Of a stretch of DNA of 64,000 bases, positions 16,651-24,065 are shown piece after piece. A model generated the notes under the pieces. It did no database searches and was not told where the DNA came from. It saw nothing but the letters and a program-made list of their open reading frames with translations. Origin of the DNA: CAYQTL01 sp964420405 (GTDB lineage Bacteria; Acidobacteriota; Thermoanaerobaculia; Thermoanaerobaculales; Sulfomarinibacteraceae); contig CAYQTL010000008.1 of assembly GCA_964420405.1 (NCBI GenBank), positions 1 through 64,000 on the forward strand. The letters run 5' to 3'. The position numbers and the translations under genes are program-made. Numbering within the stretch: the stretch's first letter is position 1; the number at the start of each line of letters is the position of its first letter.

Positions 16651-16773
16651 CATACCCCGCCGCACCACGCGCAATCGGAGGTCCATGCCTTCCCACATTC
16701 ACACTCTTCGATGCCCGGCCCGGTCCGGGATGCCATCACGGCCCAGACGCCGAGCTTGCGGCGACGGCGCTCC

Positions 16774-17691
16774 TCAGTGCACCGGACCGTCCGGACCCGG
16801 GGGGCCGATCGCGCGCCGCGCCTCCTCCTCCTCCCAGCGATCGTACAGCTCGGCCCGCCGGAGACGCTTGCGCCGGAACGCCCACAGCGCGAGCAGCGTG
16901 ATGGCCATCCACAGCGCCACCGACGACGTCAGGAACGGCACCCATGTGGTCCAGAACGCCCGCTTGCCGAAGAACAGCAGCTCCGCGAACCGCAGGCCCT
17001 CGCCGGTGGCCCGGCGGTAGGCCGGACGGAACGGGTGGCCGGCCCGGACCTCGGCGAGAATCCTGGCGGTGACGTCGGTCCCGTGACGCCGCTGGAGATC
17101 GCGCACGAACGCCGCCGACAGGGCGTAGGCCCGGGATGCTCGTCGTCCGCCTGCGGCGAACGCCCGATCGAGATCCTCCACCGAGCGCTCGTCCCGCCCC
17201 ACCACCGCCAGCGCGTACCGGGCTCGGTCCTCGAGACCCCACTCGCGGGCGGCGACGGTCGCGACGCCCTCGTGGAACCACCTCGGCAGCCCGCGGTTGC
17301 CGGCCGCCTCGTCGGCCATCACGTGGGCGATCTCGTGCCGCACGAGGGCCTCGAGGGTGCGGTCCGGGTAGCTCGGGACCCGGCCTGGAAACAGCACCAC
17401 CAGGCGGTCGACGCCCCGGGCGTAGCCACTGACCCACGCCGGAGTCCGGCGGGCGAGAGGCGCGTCGTCGGGCACCAGCAGCACGCGGATCGGCTCGCGG
17501 AACCCCATCAGCCCCGTCATCCGCAGCGCGAACGAGTAGTCGCCGTCGACCGCGCGGCGGACCCGTGCCGCGACCGGCTCCAGCTCGGGCGGGGCGTCGA
17601 TCACCACCCTCGGGGTGGGCTGCGCCGACAGCAGAGCCGCGGCGAGCAGGACGATCGCCGCCGCAGCGGCGGGTGCGAGCCCTCGGATCAC
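16774..17691 (-). CDS. Peptidase-MA-like zinc metalloprotease, membrane anchored
   Basis: A 305-residue protein with an N-terminal signal helix (residues 7-23) and a C-terminal transmembrane helix near 250-275. The gluzincin motif HEIAH (His119, Glu120, His123) is followed by WFHEG with Glu141 as third ligand, the pattern of the peptidase MA family. The catalytic domain should therefore be extracytoplasmic. The GTG start (17691) overlaps the chorismatase stop by four bases (GTGA), coupling two genes with no obvious functional link. The substrate is unknown. Confidence 0.8.
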   Translation of the reverse strand: MIRGLAPAAAAAIVLLAAALLSAQPTPRVVIDAPPELEPVAARVRRAVDGDYSFALRMTGLMGFREPIRVLLVPDDAPLARRTPAWVSGYARGVDRLVVLFPGRVPSYPDRTLEALVRHEIAHVMADEAAGNRGLPRWFHEGVATVAAREWGLEDRARYALAVVGRDERSVEDLDRAFAAGGRRASRAYALSAAFVRDLQRRHGTDVTARILAEVRAGHPFRPAYRRATGEGLRFAELLFFGKRAFWTTWVPFLTSSVALWMAITLLALWAFRRKRLRRAELYDRWEEEEARRAIGPPGPDGPVH

Positions 17692-18641
17692 GGCGCCAGT
17701 TCGGCGACGCCCTCGATCTCCACCAGCAGCTCGTCACGGCAGAGGTCGGCCCGGGCGAGCTCCACCGTGTCCGCCCGGCGGAAGGCGAGCCGTACCGCGT
17801 CGGACACCTGCCGGCGGTGCTCCTCGCGCCGGAAGTACACTCGCAGGTGCCGGTACCGCGCGAGCCGTGCCTCGGGCGCCTCGTCCCCGTCCAATCCGCA
17901 CCGCTGCCGTCCCACCTGCACCAGCGTCGCGAGGTTGCGGAACGTCTCCTCGAGCTGCCGGTCCAGGTCGCCGACGTGGACCGTCTCCTCGCCGCGGACG
18001 CTCGCCGTCCCGCCCACCAGAAGGGACGGCAGCTCGCCGCCTTCGAGCGCCGCGAGGGTGGCGCGGGCGAAGCTCGGTGGCAACGGGCCCCAGCGCCGCG
18101 AGTAGCGGAACGACGGCACCTGGCGGGGGTTCTCCACCGGCCGGCCAGGCTCGGCCGCCGCCAGGCCGTGGATCAGCAGGTCGCGGCCGCCGTGACCGAC
18201 TCCCGAGGCGGTCGCGACCCGGGCCTCGAGCTCGCGGCTGCCTCCGTACCAGCTCGCGTACGCCTCGTGGCGCGCCGCGTTGAAGACCATGTAGCGGTGA
18301 TCGAGGTCTCCGAGCGGCTCGAGGATGCCCGGGATGAAGTTCCAGACACGGATCAGATGGGGCGTGCCGGTGTCCCGGAGAGCGTCGCGGAGCGTCCCGT
18401 AGGCCGTCCGGACGGCGTCGTGGAAGCCGCCGGGGTCCAACGACAGGGCGTCGGGAACGCGGACCGACACCAGCCCGCGGCGAGCCGACCACGCGCCGCG
18501 CATCTCGACGCCCCGGGCGCAGGGCGTCCACGGCGCACGCTCCGCGCCGGCCAGCTCGACGACCCAGCCGGGCGCCTCCGGCGCCCGTCGTGCGGCGCCG
18601 TCCGGTCCCGATGGTTGAGAGGAGGGCGAGGTGGAGCCCAT
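17688..18641 (-). CDS. Chorismatase (FkbO/Hyg5/XanB2 family)
   Basis: A 317-residue enzyme with YjgF-like fold features. The family signatures are HLIRVWNFIPGI (95-106), RYMVFNAARHEAY (116-128), PSFARA (189-194), GGTASVRGEETVHVGDL (210-226) and the C-terminal EIEGV around the catalytic glutamate (308-312). FkbO, Hyg5 and XanB2 hydrolyse chorismate to dihydroxycyclohexadienoate and/or 3- or 4-hydroxybenzoate, which prime immunosuppressant or xanthomonadin biosynthesis; which product is made here cannot be read by eye. It diverges from an LPLAT gene 110 bp away and sits near dehydratase and methyltransferase genes, fitting an aryl-primed pathway. Confidence 0.82.
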   Translation of the reverse strand: MGSTSPSSQPSGPDGAARRAPEAPGWVVELAGAERAPWTPCARGVEMRGAWSARRGLVSVRVPDALSLDPGGFHDAVRTAYGTLRDALRDTGTPHLIRVWNFIPGILEPLGDLDHRYMVFNAARHEAYASWYGGSRELEARVATASGVGHGGRDLLIHGLAAAEPGRPVENPRQVPSFRYSRRWGPLPPSFARATLAALEGGELPSLLVGGTASVRGEETVHVGDLDRQLEETFRNLATLVQVGRQRCGLDGDEAPEARLARYRHLRVYFRREEHRRQVSDAVRLAFRRADTVELARADLCRDELLVEIEGVAELAP

Positions 18642-18721
18642 CGCAGCGGCAAGAGTAGAGGATGCCTCCGGGAGCGTCAAACCCACCCAGACGACACCCG
18701 GTGGTCGTCGCGCGGCGGTGC

Positions 18722-18727
18722 TACACT
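18722..18727 (+). promoter_or_regulatory. Candidate -10 box of the LPLAT gene
   Basis: TACACT, 23 bases before ATG 18751. This gives a leader of about 17 bases, so it is short-leadered rather than leaderless. Confidence 0.35.
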
Positions 18728-18750
18728 CCGCCGGCCCGGCCGCGCCGCCC

Positions 18751-19692
18751 ATGCCGCACGACGCCCCGCTCCACGCCCCCGAGCCCACCCGAGCCCAGCG
18801 CTGGCTCGGCAAGCTGCACGTGACCGGGGTGTTCTGGTACTGGTTCCACGACTGGGGCGTATGCACCCTGCCGAGCGGGGGCGTGCGCGTCATCATCACC
18901 ATCTTCACGTCGCTGTTCTTCCTGCTCCTGCTCAGGATCCGCGGCGCGATCGCCGCCAACCTCGTGCCGGTGCTCGGCCCGACCGGATTTCTCGGCCGCC
19001 AGCTGCGCATCTGGCGCACGATGTGGACCTTCGCCTGGTGCCTGTCGGAGCGGTACGAGCGCCTCGGCACCGACCGGAGGTTCCACTTCCGGGTCGAGAA
19101 CATGGAGGCATGGCAGAGGGTCGCCCGCACCGGCGAGGGGTTCGTGATGGTGTCCGCCCACGTCGGCAACTACGAGGTCGGGTCCATGCTCCCCTCGTCG
19201 GAGGAGCGGCGTCCCGTCCACCTCGTGCGCGAGCGCGAAGCGAACCCCGCCGCCCAGCGGTACGTCGAGGGTCTGCTCGCGCGACTGCCCGACGCCGACA
19301 GCTACACCTGGCACTTCGAGGGGAACGAGCCGCTGCACGGGCTGCCGCTGCTGCAGGCCCTGCGGCGCGGCGAGATCGTGGCCGTGCACGGCGACCGGCC
19401 CCGCACCGGCGCGCGCACCGTGGAGGCGACGCTGTTCGGACTCCCGTTCCCGCTGCCCGCGGGTCCGGCGACCCTGGCGCGGGCCGCGGAGGTGCCGATC
19501 CTGCCGGCGTTCGTGCTGCGCGAGGGCCGACGGAGGTACCGGCTGGTGTTCCGCGAGCCGTTCCGGGTCGCCCGGACCGGCGACCGCGCGCGGGACCTGG
19601 CCGAGGCCGTCCAGCGGATCGCCGCCGAGGTCGAGTGGGCGATCCGAGCCGAGCCGCATCAGTGGTTCTGCTTCCGGAAGGTCTTCGAGTAG
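18751..19692 (+). CDS. LpxL/HtrB-like lysophospholipid acyltransferase
   Basis: A 313-residue membrane-associated acyltransferase. A hydrophobic helix at 46-63 anchors it, and the catalytic H-x4-E motif is HVGNYE (His137, Glu142) after MVSA. Later VHGDRP and the FPLPAGPATLA stretch match LPLAT-family lipid A acyltransferases, including those encoded in aryl-polyene clusters. It transfers an acyl group to a lipid or sugar. ATG 18751 is preferred to the upstream ATG at 18631, which would overlap the divergent chorismatase. Its TAG stop is the first base triplet of a long hairpin. Confidence 0.82.
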   Translation: MPHDAPLHAPEPTRAQRWLGKLHVTGVFWYWFHDWGVCTLPSGGVRVIITIFTSLFFLLLLRIRGAIAANLVPVLGPTGFLGRQLRIWRTMWTFAWCLSERYERLGTDRRFHFRVENMEAWQRVARTGEGFVMVSAHVGNYEVGSMLPSSEERRPVHLVREREANPAAQRYVEGLLARLPDADSYTWHFEGNEPLHGLPLLQALRRGEIVAVHGDRPRTGARTVEATLFGLPFPLPAGPATLARAAEVPILPAFVLREGRRRYRLVFREPFRVARTGDRARDLAEAVQRIAAEVEWAIRAEPHQWFCFRKVFE

Positions 19693-19761
19693 CGGCTTCC
19701 GCATGGCCAGGGGAGGCGGTCCGGGTGGGCGATCGGCTGCGGGGCCATGCGGAACCCGCTA
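19690..19761 (+). repeat. Long inverted repeat beginning at the LPLAT stop codon
   Basis: Arms 19690-19708 and 19743-19761 pair over 18 of 19 positions, with a 34-base loop. The left arm starts with the TAG stop. There is no U-tract. It may form the 3' end of the transcript between convergent genes. Confidence 0.7.
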
Positions 19762-19925
19762 CCCAGGGATCGGCGCAGCCGGCGGCACGACCGGAGGGGC
19801 GAGCGGGGTCGCGGACCCTGCCGCTGACGCTGCATCGGCACGGACGCGGGAGGGGGGCGACCGGTGTCGCCCACGGGCTGACGCTGTCGCTGCTCGTGAC
19901 GCCGTCGCCGACTCCAACCCACACA

Positions 19926-19945
19926 TCGGGATCGGGATCGGAGGC
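19926..19945 (-). repeat. GATCCC hexamer tract (minus orientation)
   Basis: The reverse complement reads CCGCCTCC, then GATCCC units, then GATG, the same boundaries as other tracts in the window. It lies just 3' of the dehydratase gene. Confidence 0.7.
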
Positions 19946-19958
19946 GGTGGCGGGCGGG

Positions 19959-20711
19959 CTACGGATGAGAGACGGGGTCGCCGAGGGATCCGACGACCCA
20001 CAGGACGCCCTCGGCGAGGAGGACGCCGGCGCCGTCCAGCACGGTACCGCGATAGACCTCGACCGGAGGGCGGCGCTCCTCGAGCCGGGCGACCGCCTCG
20101 AAGGGAACGCCGGCCGGAAAGGAGGTGCAGCGCAGCTCGACCTCCGGCAGGCCGACGATGGCGCCCGGTCTCGCCGACGCGTCGCCGCCCGGCGCGGTGA
20201 GCGCGCCGTGCACCGCGGCGGCCTGGGCCGCCATCTCGACCAGGGCGAGCCCGGGGGCCGGTCCGCCACGTGCGAGCGGGCAGTCCGGGGGCACCACGAC
20301 GCGGCACCGGACGCCGTCCTCCACGAAACCGGTCACGCCCTCGACGAGCCGCATCGGCGGACGGTGCGGCAGCAGCGCGTCGAGCGGCGGCAGGTCCGCG
20401 ATGGTGGCGGCCACCGACCGGACCGGATCGAGCCCGGCGCCCTCGGCGGCTCCGAGGAAGCCCCTGGCCACCGGCGCGGTCTCGGAGCGCACGACGAACC
20501 GGACTCCGCCACCGGCGAGTGACCCTTCGAGGAGCAGCGCCTCTCCCGGTCCGACGGTGCGCTGGAAACGGACGCCGCGCAGCCGCGCCGGACGACCCGT
20601 CGCCACTCCGGCAGCCTTCAGGGCACGCCATGCGCCGTCGAGCAGCGCGACGCCCGGGACGACCGGACGCCCGGGGAAGTGGCCGGCCGTGGCTGCCGGA
20701 TCGGGGGTCAT
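19959..20711 (-). CDS. Double hot-dog 3-hydroxyacyl-ACP dehydratase-like protein
   Basis: A 250-residue protein with two hot-dog domains. The first (1-105) has the FabA/FabZ-type HFPGRPVVPG motif with catalytic-type His11 and resembles ApeI. The second (110-250) has DALLPHRPPMRLV and LVEMAAQAAAVHGAL, resembling ApeP. ApeI and ApeP are separate dehydratase subunits in aryl-polyene clusters, so this looks like a fusion of the two. It is the last gene of the radical SAM, TPR, methyltransferase, dehydratase series, 16 bases after the methyltransferase. No ketosynthase or ACP is nearby, so substrates must be supplied from elsewhere. Confidence 0.75.
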   Translation of the reverse strand: MTPDPAATAGHFPGRPVVPGVALLDGAWRALKAAGVATGRPARLRGVRFQRTVGPGEALLLEGSLAGGGVRFVVRSETAPVARGFLGAAEGAGLDPVRSVAATIADLPPLDALLPHRPPMRLVEGVTGFVEDGVRCRVVVPPDCPLARGGPAPGLALVEMAAQAAAVHGALTAPGGDASARPGAIVGLPEVELRCTSFPAGVPFEAVARLEERRPPVEVYRGTVLDGAGVLLAEGVLWVVGSLGDPVSHP

Positions 20712-20727
20712 CGGCAGCCGGAAGGGC

Positions 20728-21930
20728 TCACGCCGGTCGGACGGCACCGATCGCTCCGACGTAGAACGCCGGGTACAGGTCGCGCACCCGCTCCACCTCG
20801 GGCGAGGTCCGGATCTCCTCGAAGCCTGTGCTCGCCAGGAGCCGGCGCCACTGCTCCGGCGTGAGGAACCCGCCGTTCGGCCGCAGCTCGGGGTCGAGCT
20901 CGGGGGCCCGGAAGCTGTCGAGCAGGTGGAACACCAGCTCCGGCTCCACCGGCTGGCGGGGAAACGGACGCACGCACTCGGCGAAAAGGAGCATCCCCCC
21001 CGGCCGGAGCGCCTCGCGGATCCCGGCGAGCGCCGCGGGCAGGTCGCGGGCGACGTGGATCGTGTTGACGGCCCACACCAGGTCGCAGCTGGCGGGCGGC
21101 ACACCCTGGCCGGCGAGCGACCGGTCCAGGTCGACGCGGCCCATCTGGAGCTCAGCACGGTCGCCCAGCGCGGCGGAGACGGTCCGATGGCCCCGCCGCA
21201 GGAACGGCATCGCGACGTCGGTGAACCGGTATCGCTCGAGCTCGCCGATCCGCCCTGCCCTCTCCAGGGCCTCCACCAGCGCCACCCCCGCGCTGCCGAG
21301 GCCTCCGCCAAGCTCGAGGACCGACCGCAGCGGAGCGGGAGCCCACCTCGCGGCGGCCGCAGCCCCGACCCGGTTGTTGACGGCATACAGCGGGTTCGAG
21401 TTCGAGAAGTACTCGGCCCACAGGCCCATTCGGTCGGGTCCGAAAAGCACCTCGGCGCCTTCGACCTCGCCTCGGAGGAACTCCGGGTACGCCGCCGCGG
21501 CGACCTCGACCAGGTCGTACGCCGGCAGCGCGCGCGGATCGTGCCGCTCCTGGAGCCGGCGGATCTCGGCCGGGTCCTCGGCCGCGCGGAATCCGGCCGC
21601 CCGGAAGCGAAGCGGCGACGCCGCCCCGTCGGCGACCTCCACCGACCCGGCCGCGGCGGCCCGCCGCAGCAGCCACTCCAGCGGCACCACGGCCCGGTCG
21701 GGCCCCAGCCCGAGGCCGGCGACCGCCTCCGGCGCGGTCGCGAACCGCTCGATCGCGGCGGCAGCCCCCAGCCGGCCCAGGATCTGGAGCACGACCCGGT
21801 CGACGAACGCCTCGTACAGGTCGCAGGTGTGCACGAACGGGTCGTCGAACAGCGGCAGGAGCTCGGCCGGGATCACCTCCGGCCGGCGCCCGAGCGGCGC
21901 CCGCTCGCGGCGCAGCCATCCTCCTGCCAC
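20728..21930 (-). CDS. SAM-dependent methyltransferase with N-terminal dimerisation-type domain
   Basis: A 400-residue protein. The N-terminal 150 residues resemble the helical dimerisation region of small-molecule methyltransferases. The Rossmann part has SAM motif I VLELGGGLGSAG near the middle, DLVWAVNTIHVARDL and LRPGGMLLFAE. GTG 21930 lies five bases after the TPR gene stop with GGAG overlapping its end. Family members often act on acyl chains or aromatic rings in polyketide-type pathways. With the adjacent double hot-dog protein it suggests modification of a hydroxyacyl or aryl intermediate (inference). Confidence 0.75.
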   Translation of the reverse strand: MAGGWLRRERAPLGRRPEVIPAELLPLFDDPFVHTCDLYEAFVDRVVLQILGRLGAAAAIERFATAPEAVAGLGLGPDRAVVPLEWLLRRAAAAGSVEVADGAASPLRFRAAGFRAAEDPAEIRRLQERHDPRALPAYDLVEVAAAAYPEFLRGEVEGAEVLFGPDRMGLWAEYFSNSNPLYAVNNRVGAAAAARWAPAPLRSVLELGGGLGSAGVALVEALERAGRIGELERYRFTDVAMPFLRRGHRTVSAALGDRAELQMGRVDLDRSLAGQGVPPASCDLVWAVNTIHVARDLPAALAGIREALRPGGMLLFAECVRPFPRQPVEPELVFHLLDSFRAPELDPELRPNGGFLTPEQWRRLLASTGFEEIRTSPEVERVRDLYPAFYVGAIGAVRPA

Positions 21931-21935
21931 GGCCG

Positions 21936-22466
21936 TCAGAGCTCCGGCCGCACGCCGAGGTAGGAGCCGGCCATGTTCGACGTGTTGCGCTCGTTGCCGG
22001 GATCCTCGGCGAAGCTGCGGCGGAAGTACTCCTCCGCCTGCTCGCGATCGCCGTGGAGATTGTGGTACGCCCCGATCTCGGCAAGCCAGTCCTCGTCGTC
22101 GGGCTTCGCCGCCAGGACCTTCTCGAACGCGTCCTTGGCCGCGTCCCACTCGCCGGCCTGCTCGTAGATGCGGCCGATCCGCATCCAGTCGGAGATCGCC
22201 GGGTCGTCGCCGGTGATCTGGTCGATGATCGCCTGACCCTCGTCCTTGTTGCCGCCGAGGTAGTACACGCGGGCGACCCTGAGGCGCTCCCAGCTCCCCT
22301 TCCCCGCCTGGACCATCGCCAGCTCGAGCAGGTTGGCGGCCGCCTGCTCGGGAGGCTGGTCGACGTACAGGCTGGACTCGACGACCTTCTTCGCCCACAC
22401 CACGCCCGCGGCGGCGCCGAGGACGAAGGTGACGAGTGCGATGAGTGTGACGGTCGATCTGCGCAT
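21936..22466 (-). CDS. Membrane-anchored TPR protein
   Basis: A 176-residue protein with an N-terminal signal anchor (LIALVTFVLGAAAGVVWA) and about three tetratricopeptide-like repeats (ISDWMRIGRIYEQAGEWDAA, WLAEIGAYHNLHGDREQAEE and a preceding degenerate one). It should present a helical scaffold outside the membrane for protein contacts. ATG 22466 has a GGAGGAGG ribosome site. It is encoded between a radical SAM enzyme and a methyltransferase, with gaps of 22 and 5 bases, so it is probably part of the same operon. Confidence 0.78.
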   Translation of the reverse strand: MRRSTVTLIALVTFVLGAAAGVVWAKKVVESSLYVDQPPEQAAANLLELAMVQAGKGSWERLRVARVYYLGGNKDEGQAIIDQITGDDPAISDWMRIGRIYEQAGEWDAAKDAFEKVLAAKPDDEDWLAEIGAYHNLHGDREQAEEYFRRSFAEDPGNERNTSNMAGSYLGVRPEL

Positions 22467-22488
22467 GGCGCACCTCCTCCGGTGTTCT

Positions 22489-23964
22489 TCAGACCGCGGC
22501 CGCTCCCGCGCCCGGTCCGCCGGCCGCGGACCGCCCTCCCCACAGCTCGCGGGGATAGTCGCGATACAGGTCGCGGTAGCCTCGATAGTAACGCCTCTGT
22601 GCCCACTGCACGCGCAGCAGGTCGGCCGGCCGCAGGGGTCGGTGCTGAGCTCGCAACGGGGTCTTCGCCACGCCGTCACGGGCGACCCGCGCGAGCCGCC
22701 CGGCGAAATCCCGGAGCGGCAACGTCGTCGGAACCAACGGATGCATGCAGTCGTGCAGGTCGAACGGCCGCTCGACCCACATCCGCGGTCGCATGTCGCG
22801 GTAGTCCTCGGTACCCGGCGACGGCGTCCGGACGGTGAAGCTGCACTGGGCCGGCGGCATCGACCCCAGGTAGCCCGCGATCGCGTCGAAGCCGCCCTCG
22901 TCCAGCTCCGGCTCGACCATGAACGCGGCATGCACCGCCACCCCGTCGCCTCGCAGACGGTCGAGGGCGCGCTCGTTCGCGGCCACCGAGCCGCCCTTCT
23001 GGACCCTCTTGAGGTCGCGGTCGTCGGTGTACTCGAAGCCGAGGAACGCGGCGTCGAGGCCGATCTCGCGCCACCGGCGCACCAGCTCCGGCGATCGGTT
23101 GACGGTGGTCGAGCGGGTCCACGCGAAGTACCTCTTGCGGACCCCCCGCCGCTCGAGGGCGTCGGCGAGCTCGAAGGCGTAGGCCTCGTCGATGAAGTTC
23201 TCGTCGTCGCAGAAGTACACGTGCTCGGTGGGCAGGGCGGCGATCTCGTCGGCCACCAGCTCGGCCGGCCGCGGCCGGTGCTCGCCGCCGCACAGATGCG
23301 GCACGACGCAGAACGTGCACCGCATCCGGCAGCCCCACGACGAGCGCACCAGGCTCACCGCCGGGAACAGGGGCTGGAACGGCGCCGCGTTCTCGGTCGC
23401 CCAGACGGCGCGGTAGGCGCGGTGGTCCCACAGGTCGCGACGGGGCGCCGGCAGGCTCGAGGGATCCGGGAACCGGGGCCACGCGAGAGCCGCGTCCGGG
23501 TCGAACCCGTCTCCCGTGCGCAGCACGTGAGGGATCCCGTCGAGGGGGGCGCCGGCCGCCACCCGGTCGACGACCACCCGGAACGCGGCGCATCCCTCGC
23601 CGCGGACGATGGCGTCGATCCAGGGACGGTCGTAGTCGTCCGGGGCGACGGTGGCGTGGTGCCCGCCGACCACGACCGTAGTCCGCGGAAGCAGCTGGCG
23701 GACACGCCGCGCGATCCGCAGCACCGACGACGACTCGTGGGTGTAGCCGGTGATCCCGACCAGCCGCGGGGCCGTCGTCCGCAGCGCCCGGTCGAGGGCG
23801 CGCCACGGCCGTCGGGCGAGGCGGAGGTCCAGCACCCGCACGGAATGCTCCGGCGGCACCACCGCCGCCAGATAGCCCAGCTCGATCGGCTCCAGGCGCT
23901 GGAACGCCTCCAGCCCCAGAACCGGACCGAGCACGGCCTTCGGCTTGACGAGCAGGATCTCCAT
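22489..23964 (-). CDS. B12-binding-domain radical SAM protein
   Basis: A 491-residue enzyme. Residues 1-140 form a cobalamin-binding-type Rossmann domain (LLVKPKAVLGP start, VVVGGHHATVAPDD), without the classical DxHxxG lower-ligand motif. The radical SAM domain holds its [4Fe-4S] cysteines as CRMRCTFC (Cys212, 216, 219). The C-terminal 80 residues are Arg-rich. Enzymes of this group methylate unreactive carbons or rearrange substrates using B12. ATG 23964 is supported by the conserved MEILLVKP start and a TATCAT box 11 bases upstream. It heads the operon with the TPR protein, methyltransferase and dehydratase. Confidence 0.85.
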   Translation of the reverse strand: MEILLVKPKAVLGPVLGLEAFQRLEPIELGYLAAVVPPEHSVRVLDLRLARRPWRALDRALRTTAPRLVGITGYTHESSSVLRIARRVRQLLPRTTVVVGGHHATVAPDDYDRPWIDAIVRGEGCAAFRVVVDRVAAGAPLDGIPHVLRTGDGFDPDAALAWPRFPDPSSLPAPRRDLWDHRAYRAVWATENAAPFQPLFPAVSLVRSSWGCRMRCTFCVVPHLCGGEHRPRPAELVADEIAALPTEHVYFCDDENFIDEAYAFELADALERRGVRKRYFAWTRSTTVNRSPELVRRWREIGLDAAFLGFEYTDDRDLKRVQKGGSVAANERALDRLRGDGVAVHAAFMVEPELDEGGFDAIAGYLGSMPPAQCSFTVRTPSPGTEDYRDMRPRMWVERPFDLHDCMHPLVPTTLPLRDFAGRLARVARDGVAKTPLRAQHRPLRPADLLRVQWAQRRYYRGYRDLYRDYPRELWGGRSAAGGPGAGAAAV

Positions 23965-24008
23965 CGGGCCCGCCGATGATACTCGATCGCGGGTTCCGGC
24001 GGACCACG

Positions 24009-24038
24009 AAAAACGCGACGAGGCCGGAGCCCCGCCGC
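24009..24038 (-). terminator. Rho-independent terminator of the alkaline phosphatase gene
   Basis: On the minus strand, a 9-bp GC stem with two G-U pairs (24030-24038 with 24015-24023, six-base loop) is followed by CG and five Us. It ends 28 bases after the phosphatase stop. Confidence 0.65.
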
Positions 24039-24065
24039 GGAAAGCGCTCACGGAGTGCCGCCGCG

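Noticed and set aside
18631..18750. Upstream ATG at 18631 for the LPLAT gene
   Set aside because: It would overlap the start of the divergent chorismatase gene, and the extra 40 residues look like spacer translation.
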